This document shows, piece after piece, positions 46,766 to 60,000 of a stretch of DNA of 64,000 nt. The translations under genes and the position numbers were made by a program. Origin of the DNA: Istiophorus platypterus (lineage: Eukaryota > Chordata > Actinopteri > Istiophoriformes > Istiophoridae). Each line of letters opens with the position of its first letter. Position 1 is the stretch's first letter. The stretch covers positions 296,501 to 360,500 of the forward strand of contig CM029129.1 in NCBI GenBank assembly GCA_016859345.1. The letters are read 5' to 3'. The notes beneath the pieces were generated by a model, which ran no database searches, was not told the origin of the DNA, and saw only the letters and a list, made by a program, of their open reading frames with translations.

Positions 46766-48640
46766 CACACACTGACATACGGTGATTAGTCAAAACAGTA
46801 TGACCATCCTTGTATAATATGCTGTTGGTCCTTTGTGTGCTGCCAAAACAGTTTCTGTCCACTGAGGTATGGACTCAAAACAAGACTTCTAAAGTTGCCC
46901 TGTGGTATCTGGTCTTGTAAGTTATGAGCTGGAGCCCCTGTGATTCAGACATCCCCCAGGACACTGTCTCCAGTTCTTGGTTTGTCGCTCCCCTGACCAC
47001 TGATGGTCAGTAGTCCCCACTGCTGATGGGGGTTATCCCATAAGCCTTGCTATTTCAGAGATGCTCCGACCCAGGCCCCAATGATTGCTCCTTGTCAGAG
47101 GTGCAATTTTTGATTGTTAATTCACCATTTGATATATCCCAAAACTTAAAATGTGGTGTTTTGAGATTATCAAAATTATTCATAATTATTATCTGTGAGT
47201 GATCATAATGTTTGGCCCAGCTGTGTATACATTTGTTTGACTGAGCTTTTGAGTACCCACATTTATTCTCTCACTGCTGTCCTTTTAGGAAATATAAACT
47301 TTAAACTGGTTTTTAATGCTATTCTATTCTTTAGCTGCAGTTGAATGTCAGCAGCTGTTCAGGAAATGCAAATCTGTTGAAAATTGGCAATCTAAACTAT
47401 CATCTGTAAATGTCAGAATTTTGTGTTCGTCACTCAGAATAAAAAAGCGAGGACTTCTATACATTTGAGAGATATGGAGAGAATTGTTACAGTAAAATTA
47501 CTATAATGCATTACAGCTTTAGGACAATTTGGGGATTTATAAGGGAATTCTCACTGGTTTTCTTCTGCTATCACCCTGGCTATCCCTATGTCTCTTTCTT
47601 CCAGCAAATAAGTATTTTACTGCATATTTTCTTGGGGGTTAATCAGAGAGATTCTTGGAAATGTAGGAATTGCTAAAGGAGTTGAGGGAAAGCACGTAAA
47701 ACAGAATATGATAAATTACAACACTGGCACACAAAAATGTCAGAATGCCCAGTCATTACAGACACTATTTGATTATGTATCATACTATCAGCTCTGGTGT
47801 TACCATTCTCAAGACAAGCCTTGTAAAAATATCGTCACTTCTGATGTCAAAAACGGGTTCTCCCAACAGCCAAACATGTGTAGAGACATACAAATACACA
47901 TGTGGTGCTTGGAACCACTATTTCAAGGTTTCACATTGAATACAGTTCTGTTAGTACCACAACAGACCAACAGTAGTCTCATGCATACTTATACTAGTCT
48001 CCTAAGTGTCCATTAACTTGATGACAATTATTTAATTAGACAAAAAATAATGTCTGTCAGAGCTAATATATTGAAATTGTGTAGCTGTGTGAAGTCCTAT
48101 TGTCTTTGAGCTAAGTTCAGATGGGAGCAAAATGTTACTGAGTGTGCAGCTTTGATCATTACTACCAGTCACAACTCCACTCAGAAAATATGAATACAAT
48201 GTAAAATAGTAATGTAATCTGAAGATTAGTGTTCATTGATTCGTTTATGCTGTGTAACAGTTTTGGATGAGGAGTGTTACCTCGTTCATAAAGTGGATTA
48301 AAGTTTGGACTATTACAGAGGAATTTAGTGGCATTGATCTGTCAGTTTTAATTTAAACAGTTCTAATTGTCCAAATCTAAGAAATACATCAATACCAATG
48401 AATAAAAAAAAAGTTTGGGTTTTTTGTCTACAGTTCACATTTAATTGATTGAGATAAAGTTCCTGTGCAAGGTTTTTGACCCGGAAACTTAAGATGCTAT
48501 CTGTTAGTTTGTCTTCAGGGTTTAAATATTACTTTAAATGCCTATCATTGGCAGTTGAAGTTTGTCTACTTATTTTTTTTCATATCAAAGCTGTGCTATT
48601 ATTGCTGTATGTTCATTTAATAAAAGTAGATTTTATATTC
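46766..48640 (+). other. mff: Probable mff 3' UTR
   Basis: No transposon is visible in this stretch. AATAAA at 48619-48624 is followed by a TGTGATG/T-rich tract (48654-48673), a good cleavage context. An earlier AATAAA at 47438-47443 could give a shorter 3' end. The end point is inferred. Confidence 0.45.
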
Positions 48641-51600
48641 AAGTCCAGTGCTTTGTGATGTTTTTTTTTTTTCTGTTTAAAATGGTCACATGAGCCGAGA
48701 TGCAGTCTGATTTCAGAAATCTGAAATTTCTGAAAACAGCTAGATCTTCTAGGAAGGAGGTTGGGATTGATTATTGTGTGTGTCTTTTTGTGTTGGTTCC
48801 ATTCCATAGGGTAGAGAAAGTAGAAGTCACTATAATAAAGCTGTTTAGGTTAATTTTTAAAGGTGAAAGTCAGAGGTGGGGCATGTTGCCTGTTGGCCTT
48901 TGAAGTAGCCTTGACAAAAGACACTCAACCCTTTCTTGCTCCAGGTGCCTGAACCACTGTTGTAGAGAGACACGTTTATTTTGACATTTTTTTCGCTCTC
49001 CAAATAGTTTATCCTTGACCTATGTATGATATGGTGACTAAGTGAGCTCATGTAGACATAACTAAACACCAAAAACAATGAGCCTCTGCATTAATTTATT
49101 TAACAAAAGAATTAAGTTAATACTAACTTAACTCATTTATATTATATAGCAAACATTTGGTTATTTTGAAGTTTGCGAGAAAAAAGTATACAGAAAGAAA
49201 ACTAAAAGACTTCATACCATAATACAAGAAACTATGAGATGAATATTACAAAAAAGATGATTAATCAGTAAATTGCTTTTTATGTGAACTTTGATTGTAC
49301 AGCACTGACTTAAGCAGCATGTATATATACAAACTGGAAACATTGCCTTAGACAAGAATTACTCCAATACAAACATTGAATACAATACAGACATTGATAT
49401 TTTTATTATTTTACAGCCAGTAAACATTAAAAACTACTCTAACTTCAGGTTTTCAGCATATAAATTAGAGTAATCTATCATTTTAAGGAGACTTAACAGT
49501 TTGAACTGAGCTGTTCTTTATCAGGCATTTGTCATATTATGGGAAAACTGCACATTCACGAAGTGCACTGAATGACAGCTGATGATAAGCTCTACATGTT
49601 ACCAAAAGACTGATTTTAATGACTGAAGTGCAAGTACAGAAACAAATGACAACTGCCTGGTAGAGACAAACATGACTCATGTCTGAAATTTACTATGTCC
49701 TCAAAAACAGGTCATTAATATGACCATGGCAGGTGTAAAGGCACTTGCAACACGATTTGAGTCTTGAAGCAGTAACTGCATAGGTAATTGGAGTGAAGAA
49801 AATGGCTTCAAAGTTTAATTTCCTTAAACAAAATGCATACTGTATACTCCAGTTTTTGTGTGCATGGTTGACTGTAATATGTGGGATGCTTTTGTGCAGG
49901 ACGGAGGCAGGACTGAGGCCTGTGCTGAGCTCTCAGGTGGGATGATGAAGTCGCATATCTGTAAGTTACAAAAAGTTTGTTTAAACTTTTCAGATGGTTA
50001 AAAAAAATAATTTGGTGGACTCGAATAAATGGACGTCTGATTCAAAAACACTTTGAAACAGACGCGCTATGTGTGGGGGTATGTTTACTTGTTAATGATA
50101 AGTTCATTCTAACAGCGAATACTGCCTTAATGATAAATGCGAACGTCATAAAGCAGTTCATATAAGTGCCAGTACGAAAACATTTCTTTACATTACATTC
50201 TTTACATTTACAAGTGCTTTATGGTAACACAGTGTAGTAGAGCTGGAATAACTGATTGATTAAAAATGGATGCCAATTTTCTGTCAGTTTTTGTTTATTG
50301 ACTTAATTATCATAATATGCAGAGCATAAATACCCATCGGTTCCAATCTCTCAAATGTCAATAAATGCTGGCTTTCTTCGTCTTTTGAAACTAGAAACTT
50401 AGTGCAAGCCTGATCAGCACTGTAGGTTTTAGCCATCTTATTCCGTGATGTTTCTTGGAGCCCTACACTGAAGTCGAAGAACTAGCCTTTAAACAATTAG
50501 ACAATTTTGTGTTTTGCTAAAATGACACAGAACTCAACTGATCCAAACTATACATCCTTTCATTATTTGGCATTTCATCTTTTGCAACCAACTAACATAT
50601 TTGTATTTTGAAATGTTCTGTTCTGATAAATAAGGGATTATAACCAACATACCAGTTATCAAGAACACTAAATGAAATGTGTTTTTTACAAGGCTGGGGA
50701 TGCCAGCAATAGAAGGGTAAATCAATTTTGCTGCTTTTTTGCTGTAAAAAAAGTGCTAATTTGCAGCTTTTATACTGGACTTGTGAAAGTCATTCAAAAG
50801 GAAAACTCATTATGGTCCCTCTAACCTTGCTTTTTAAAGGATGACTTTGTGTACATTGCAGTCTGCCATCAAGACACCTGCACTCCCACCTAAAGCCTTA
50901 TGTCTCCCACCGGGTCCGTTGTCTTCTAGATTTCAGCTGACCCCTACAAGACACATGATATCACTCAGAAAGATATTTACTGTAAATATTTTATTATAAA
51001 CAGCACCTAATAATGTGCTGATGATGTCAATTTTTTTTAGCCTATACTAATATTGTATTGGATTCTAGGACAACATTGAACTAAAGTGGTTTGGCAGCTA
51101 TAAACATGTTTCATTCAAAATATAGAGTGCTGCATATTCCCTGCCAGGAAACAAAGCAACTTGATTTTCAAATGATTTCACACAAAAGGAGTATTAATTT
51201 CTAAAATGGAGAAAAATAACACCAATCATTTTGATGAGGTGAAGCAGTGGTCTAGGTTCTAATTCCTCACTCAAGATTAGGCATATTCAGTTACAACATA
51301 TCAGTGCATTCCTAATTAAATTCTTCAAATGAGAGAGTCTTTAGTGAAATAATCCTACTGACCCTCTGAAATTGAAACATCAATTGGCTGACCATTCTGA
51401 GCTTCTTTGGTCCAACATTTTTGGTTTTCAGTGGACATCTTGAATCTAACTATATTAAACCTACTGGAAATGTAATATTTAACCACATATGTAAAAGAAA
51501 AATTAATTTTCAAAGGTGCAGCTATTCTTGACTTGAATAGCTGTGCAGAATAACTTGGCCTGATTTAAAACGTAGATTTTTGGGTTGCTGGAACAGGTTC

Positions 51601-53905
51601 AACACCTGTCACCACCATAAAACCACTAATAGGCAGATGTACAGTTCAGAAAATTATGTGGTGCATTTAAATGCTAATATGTTGAAATGATTGGAGAGTC
51701 TTTACTCAAAATATTATCACTTATTTCAACAAAACTCTTAAGAAATGAGCTAACCAGGATTTGCTCAACTGATTGAAGAGTGAACATGTAATGCCTTTTA
51801 GGGATGGAACATAAGATGGAGTTTAAGCAGGGATTGTATTTACATGGATGAATACCAATCCATTCTGTGACCTTTGGTATACCTACACTCCACTATGCAT
51901 CGCGTAAAGTAATGCAAAATTGGCATGGCCTGATAACTTACAAAATTCATATTGAGATGGATAAGCAGACTTAGTCCAACATTGAATTACAGTGAAAAGG
52001 CTGGTGTTTCAAATCAAACCTCAGTCAAATATTGTCTTGAAATACTTTTCATGGTTTGTTTTAATGTACTAACAAGGCAGGTATGTATGTGTGTGTGGGG
52101 GGGGGGTAAATTATGGTAAAAACAAGGTGGCCAAACTTTAAATATTCACAATGAAGTGTATGTATGTCCATTTTGTGACATTCTATTCATCATACTAAAA
52201 GATAAATACCCTCCATATTTTTCTTCAAGCATGGGAAGTGAAACACTGAATTAATTACTTTAAGATTCTCCGCTACTGGATTGTGACTCCAACTAGCTGG
52301 GTCACAATCAAGCCAAAAAATCTTTCAGACTCTCAACCCCCCCCCCCCCCTTTTTCTGAGAGTCGTACAGTGGGCCCCATTTTTCCAAAACACAAAAGAA
52401 GTCCCTTCATGACATGGACACAGTTAGTTTGGAGCTAGCCACTTACTCAAATCTACTAGTCTGTGGGTGTTTCATAAAGAACTTGTGAGGACTGCGTGCT
52501 TGCTGATCCATGCAACACTTCAGGTTACTTTGCACCAACCATGGAGCAAAACAATTTTGCTATTATAAAGGCAGCATCTCATCTCTGAAAATGTAATACA
52601 GTTGTAAGGTTCAGCTCTCAGATCCCTCTATGGCACACAATTAATGGCACAAGCCAATACAGTACATACAGAATGTAAATACTCTATATGTACAGCTGAT
52701 AATGTTTTATAGTTTTGATTACCCAGGAGCTGTGTCTAACTACAGTTTAAAAAAAATAAACATAAATACAACACCTAATGTCAGAAAGTAATATAGTAAA
52801 AAAAGAAACACTTAAAAAGAATTAGTGCAATAAATGCAACAAAAGCCGAGACATTTGGTCCAATGGAGCCTCCCCGCCTTGTGCAACACGGTACAGGAGA
52901 GTTTATAAATCTCCATCACATGTCCAAGTCATAAGCTGCTTGCTCTTACAGCTACATCCTTGTTGCAAGGCCTAGGTTTTTCATCATTTCCTCGCATGTT
53001 GGGAAGGGAAAATGCTACATGCAAGCCGCCCAAAAGTTCAGAAATCTGCTAAAATGCCACTGGTGTTGCAGTTAGTAATAGGGTTACTATTAGTCTGTAA
53101 TACTATTTACAGAGGGGTTATTTAGTAGGGGTTTTGTTTCATTAATGTGTACAGTAATGTAACTAAATCCCCCGGTGAATTAATTTAAACAAAGCCTTCT
53201 TCACCAACTACAGTAAGTAATACATTACCAAGTGTCCCAAAGAGAGATCCTTCAGTCCTTAAATATAAAAGTTAAATATATATTTGTATACTTGGATGTG
53301 GATTTGTGTGCTCTCTATGATACATTTCATTGGGAAGATTTTGGGTTTAAGTATAGATTTTTATATTTTCCATCTCATAAATGATATTTGTGTCAACTTT
53401 AGCAAGCTTACATCATGACCGAAAAAAACTCAAGCTCATTAACTTTAATTTACCTTCAAACAAAAGTAGCCTAAGTTAAATTCAACACAAATGTTCTTGG
53501 AAGCGCCAAAGGCATTAGAAACATAACAGTGAGACCATGAACTTCCACTTCATACTAACACTCATATTTAGGAAAGCTGTAAAAGCTGAGATATGGCAGG
53601 AAGGGTGTCACCCTTCAGCTTTTTGCTTTTGATTTCTGGCTTCTCACTCAATATAGATAATGATAGGCTGATTCAGTGAAGGAATGAAGGAAATGTGTAT
53701 AAACTACAGATAAGCTCAAAATGTTTGTACAAATGCATATGTAAACATAAGTTTATTAAAATATGTCTTTGTGTGGATCTGCCAACGTAGACAGAGCTGC
53801 AGGTTTTAAACATGAGCCAGGATGATTTACATGTCTGTTACTGTGTTTGTTCTGATGGAACTGCCATCTTCGTTTGGATGATGGTTTTTTCCAGAGGTCA
53901 CTGGG
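48641..53905 (-). other. amot: Probable amot 3' UTR and gap between convergent genes
   Basis: Directly after the amot stop on the minus strand, about 4.8 kb is free of recognised transposons, unlike the rest of the window, which suggests a long 3' UTR. Minus-strand AATAAA signals include 53752-53757 (proximal) and 49095-49100 (distal). A G tract (52096-52106) and a C tract (52338-52350) lie inside. Where the UTR ends is not known. Confidence 0.4.
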
Positions 53906-54039
53906 TCAGATGAGGATCTCCACGATGTCATTGTCCACTTCCTGTTGGGTGGATGAGGTTGGTGGGGGAGGTTGATGCTGTGGGTAGGACTGGACAGGGA
54001 GTCTCCGCTCCAAGGTGCTGCTATGAAACACTGCCACAT
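53906..54039 (-). CDS. amot: amot last coding exon
   Basis: The acceptor TGTGTAG lies just above 54039. The exon encodes DVAVFHSSTLERRLPVQSYP, a proline/glutamine-rich stretch, then DNDIVEILI and TGA at 53906-53908. The tail fits a class of PDZ ligand conserved in the motin family. Confidence 0.92.
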
Positions 54040-57000
54040 CTACACAGAGATGACAAAGAACATTGTAAAGTTAGAAAAGTCAGCATTTCTGTTGATCTGG
54101 TCAGTATGATTTATAAACTTCTAGTCTTGTAGGTTAGCCACACAAGCACACATACATTGCAGTAAAAACAATCTTGGAGATGTCAGGTGATAGGGCTGGA
54201 CAGTATGATTTAAAACCTATATCACAATAAACATCAATCGTCATACAACAACATCTTGCTTTTGTGTGGGCTCAGTTCTATTATTTTAGTTGCGATTATT
54301 TACAGCATGATCAGGTAAACATTTTGGAGCTGGCTTGGTATGGGTAAAACATCTGGTCCTGATTTTTAACATGTTCAGTGTTTTCCCTGCCATTATAAAT
54401 ATAATTAGGTGGAGCACCTCAGAATTTTTGCCCAGGCCTGAACCAAATGAACAGAAAATAGAATTACAGCCTTGTAGGTGTAGGCCTCTGCCAACCAGAC
54501 AAGTTGCAGTTCACATCCATGTCTCATGTATTATATGTATTTAAGACTTTGAATGAATCTAATAAAATTCATGAAGAATATTTTATCCTAATTAGCATAT
54601 GTATTATTGAGTTATGGCCAAAAACACATTTTTTGTGGTCATACTGACCTTGACCTTTTACAGCCAGATTCTTATTTGTTTATCCATGAGTCCAATTTAT
54701 GTCAAATGATGAGAAATGGAAATCAGGAGATACTTTGTTCACAAGAATAACATGGATGTGAGGTTATAGTGAACACAGATTAAACACAACTAACAGCAAC
54801 AGAAGAAAGAATTTCATAGGACAAAGAATAAACAAAAAATGCAGGAATTGGGAAAGTTTGGTATATGGTGGTACCTACCCCAACACCATGTTGAATTCAC
54901 TTTCTATTCATCAAGACATAATATTTATTCAAGGACTGACTACTACTTCATGTTTAGTAAAGATTGTAATAAGGTGAAAGTTTGCAAAATTGGTGTGATC
55001 GTTCTGGATTACAACTTAAATAAAATTTAGCTGGAAGGCTAAAAACTACTACATAGAGACTCAATACAGGCATCCTGAATATTAATACACTTAAAAGAAG
55101 TGGTTCATGAATTGAAAATATACATGGAATGTAATAATAATTTAGAGGTCAATCTAGCAATTTTTTGGGATGCAGCCAAAGCCTTTATCAGAGGGAAAAT
55201 CAGAGCTAAGTCTGAAAGGGTAACAAAATTAAAGCCTAATAGCTCTCACTCCTGCAAGAACAACAAGAACTTGGAAAAACTCATAGGATTCATGAAGCAA
55301 AGGTAAAATGAATCAGGAGAAGCATCCAAGTTACTTACATGGAAACCTAGGAAACAGCAAGCAGAAAATAAAATTCCCCAAATTAGACGCTTCTTAATGA
55401 AGAAGATACCTACAAATTTCGAAGGAGTCCAGAAAGTGCTTGAAATATACTATAAATCACTATACACACAGGCATGTAAGGCAGACAGACTAATAATTAA
55501 AAAATTCCTGGCCTCATTAGACCTCCCTTCCATTGGTGAAGATCAAAATAAAAAAATGTATATAAGATCTCAGTAAAGGAAATAGACAGCATAATTGCAG
55601 GCCTCAGTGCCTCAAATCCTCTGGCTTTGATAGACTCACCTCAAAACAGTATTAGTGTATAAGAGCATTTCTTCCCTTATTAAAAGCATCCTTCAATTAC
55701 ACCTTGTAGTGTGGGTCATCCTGCCTTGGTGATGGGAGGCATTTACATCAGGCATATCAATAAGGGCAAAGATAAAATAGATGGTAAAGGATATAAATGG
55801 TAAATTGACTGCACTTTTATAATGCTCTTCTAGTTTTACTGCCCACTCAAAGCTCTTTACACTACATTCAACATTCACCCATTCACACAGTGCTTTTCTA
55901 TACTTCTAGCGCTTTCTATACACACTCACACGCCAGTGATACATCAGGGGCAATTTGGGGTTCAGTATTTTGACCAAGGACACTTCAGCATGCAGACTGG
56001 AGGAGCCGGGGATCAAACTGCCAGGGATATAACCACCAACCTTCCAGTTAGTTGACAACCCGCCCTACTTCCTGAGCTATAGTCACCCCACTACCATTGG
56101 TTCCATGAAGACCGGACAAGCAAACACATGATAAATTAAGGAGAACCCTTCATATTATTAATCACATTTTTTAAAGGAACATTAAGTGCATTCCCTCTCA
56201 GTCCCAATGCTGGGAATGTTTTCAACTTAGGTGGATGGGACTTTTTACTTTAAGTTATGATTTGGATTTTGCAAAATATTCACACAATGCATGAGAACAC
56301 CCCCTCCCCAAAAACGAGTTCAACAGAGATGCGGACAAGGCTGCCCATTTGGCCCATTACTTTTCAACCTTTTTATCGAACCACCATCCTATCAGAGAGG
56401 AGACTGCTTTGGAGAAAGGAAGCAGTCTAATAATAAGTGTGGAAAAAAGAACTTTATACAGTATATGGATGATGTGCTAAACCCTGAATCTGATGTACCA
56501 TTGCTAATAAACATACTGGGTAGGTGTTGGGGATATGATGATTATAGTTTCAGTGTCCAAAAAACCTTGTTATATTTCATTACCTTTTAACCTTTCATCA
56601 TGCTTCTTCACAAGACTTGCAATTCAGTTGGCATCATCCATACATTAGGTATCTGGGAGTCTTCTTTACATAAAGCCTGTCACACCTGTATGATGTTAGT
56701 TACAGGCAGACAGGAAAATATATAATGATCTGTATAGGGGCTTGCTCCCTCTCAACCTCAGCAGTCAAATAAGGACAATTAAAATGAACAACATTGTTAT
56801 ATACCTGTTTATAGCACTCCAAGTAGAGGTGCCTCTTAAGCAGTTTAAGGAACAGAATGGGTACTTGTCTAGCTTCAACCGAAATAATAAAAGCCAGAGA
56901 GTGAGATATTCAACATTACAGCTGAAGGGGACATTACAAATGAATCTTAAAGATTACTACGTGCCAGCTCAGCTGAAGCCTCTTGTGTGTTGGTGTCACC

Positions 57001-60000
57001 CAGCCTATGAGGCTAAATGGAAAGACATTGAGCAAAGTGGACTTTTACTGATATCTACAGATCTACCACTTCTTTCCGAGGGAAGTAATGATCCCTGAAT
57101 CTGCTGAGGCCCAAAGAATAAATCAGATACTTGTTGTTGCTCATAATTAAAAAAACACTAATGGCATCATAGGCAAACTATAGGGCTTTACCTAAATGAA
57201 CGGCAATTCAACCAATAAGGATGCACTTGGAAAAAGAAAGCCAAAACGATAATATCAAAGTAAACGCGGCTTTGAGAACTTCCACTAACTCCTTGTTTTG
57301 GAGAGATTTCTGCTGGAAAAATTTGATCCATTTTTTTACAATCCACAACCAGAAATCCAAATTAAGTTGTCTGAGCATTTCAGCTAAAGAGTGTGTGGAT
57401 CAATCTCACTGGACTGTACACATACAGTATCTTCTGGACTTGTTAAGACTCTTTGAAAAGGAGTGGGCCCTTAAGTCTCAGAGATTCTGGTCTCTGTCTC
57501 TCCTCCTTGCAACTTGGAAATATTCTTAAAGACCTTCATAAAAGTGACACATATCTTCTGAAGATTTTTACGACCCCAAGTGAAAAAACAATTAGAAAAT
57601 TCTGGTTACAGAAGGAACCATCCCACCATCATCCTCCTTATTACCATAATCAACTCTATTTGCTAGGTGGAGAAACAGACCATCACTCTTTGCTTTCAAA
57701 ATGAGAAGGGGGGGGAATTCCCAGGAAAATTGGATTGTTATAATCAACTAAAATTTTAATGTCAGATTTTTTGTTGTCTGAATCCTTTTTAGATGCATCA
57801 TGAACTGTACCTGCTCCCTACTTTCTTTTCCTCTTTTTTTTTACTGTGTTGTAATTTCTGGAGCCTCACCTATTCTATTTTCTTGCAAAAATTAAACAAA
57901 AAAAAAAGTGAAAAAAAATGATATATCTTTACTCAACTTCACTTTTTGCAAACTCCAAGCAGACTTTCATGTGTCTTTCACTAAGGAGAGAATTTTTCTG
58001 GCCACTCTGTCATAAAGCCAAGATAAGTGGAGCACTGAAATGATCTTTACCTTTCTAGAACTTTCTCTTATCTCCACACAGGATTTCTCAATCACACCTC
58101 ATCACTGAGCATACTTGTTTCACATTTAACTGTAAAAAAACAAACTATGTTGCATTTTTCCAAATACTGACTTGAATATGGTCCAAAATGATGCGTAAAT
58201 TTATAATTTACACATTATGCACAATGTCCAAATACCCCCCCCCCCCAATTCTTAGGTTGAAACCTATTGTACGTCTGGACCACCTTGGTCAATATGCCAG
58301 ATTGAGGATATAGTTGAAAAAAAAAAAACAACAACCAAAAAAACTGTTTTGAATCTCCCAATAAAGCTGTTCTCATTTATATGTTATGTAAACGTGTCCC
58401 ATTAAGACGGCATATTAACCAGCAGTCATTTCCAAGCAATTTCCAAGCAGCTGCTCTGCACTGCTAAAATCCTGATTTCATAACCACAATGTCATCTGAC
58501 AAAATCACTGTACCTATGTTGTCAAATCTAGCAACAAGTAAGGAGCATTCCCTGTAACTGCCCCCTGCTGATGTAAGAGAAACTGTATATGTAACATACA
58601 TCTGCTCTAATTCATCTCGAAAGAGCAACAGCCAGAGAGGAAACTCTACCACAGCTGGCCAACCAATGGTGTAACTTCATCACAAACTCAGCTCCATCAC
58701 TCACTCACTCACTCAGTCATGGACATTTGGGGATGGAGCACTGGACTGTGGCCAGTCCAGCCAAAACTAAGACAGAGGAATTTTGACTTAGAGCCTAAGT
58801 GTGATTATACTCGACTAACTGCATTGATGCCTCAATTTTAAAAAAAGGGTTGTGTCTGGAACAATTTCTATATAGTGCACTACATTTACTGCCTGTCATT
58901 TCATCTCTACATAGAGCCTCAAACAACAGAAAGAATAATGCAGCATCCATGTGATGTACTCTACTTTCTGCTAACAATCCCACAATGCAACATGTTAGAT
59001 TTCAAATATGTGCAACTCTACTGCTGTCAGTGATGATGTAAAATGATGATGAATGATAAGTGTCAAAACTGACAATTTACTGCTCACTATAAATTAAACT
59101 ACTGAATACACATGAAGTAATCCGGGCGTGAACACGGGACTGATTTGGGATACAGCCAAGGACAAGAATCATGTACCCATAATGCCCTCCTGTAAGACCT
59201 CACAGGCAATAGGGGCCCTCAAAAGGTAATGGCTGAATCATGTCAATCATGATGGCTTCATGCATACTTTTTCATGATTAAGATCATCCATCATTCATAG
59301 TATCCAGCATTGCTTTCATTCTTCAGTAACCTGAAACAAGATTAAAACATAGAGAAAAGTTTTTCCCCATTTAGTTATTTTTACGCTATCACATTTGGGA
59401 TACTATATATATTACAAAGTCTTAGAGTAAAAGGAAGACATAGTAACCATTTGAGAACCATGTGTAGAGGTCCCATAAAATGTGTCTGTGTTCATCAAAT
59501 ACATGTTAAATTGTTCCAGGCCTGAAAATCTGAGAACACAGGGATCAACTTATAGAGAAAGTGCTGCCTTAAAACGTTTATACTAGCCAATTATCTATTT
59601 AGAATAAGCTTTATTATGTGTTTATCATGTCTTAATTGTAATAATTTAAAATTTCTCCATAATTCTTGTATTTCTGAGAATATAATTACTACACATTATA
59701 TAATGTCTATATATTTAGTTAACGTGTACTAAACATTAAAACATCAGCATGCAACCTGTGGTTTACACAACATTGAATCCTTTGTGTCATGAATTGGATG
59801 ACTTTATCTTTCTAATGTCATGATTATAGTGGGACAAACCATTGTATCTTTCATTAGTTATTATGTATTTCCAAAATATGTGAATTGCTTAAATGATGCC
59901 TAAAGACTGTAGATAAAGAAACTTTGTGTACAGTCTATGCTTCTGCTGAATTTGTGTTTTCTATCATTCATAACTGAATATCTTTGGGTTTTAGACGGTT

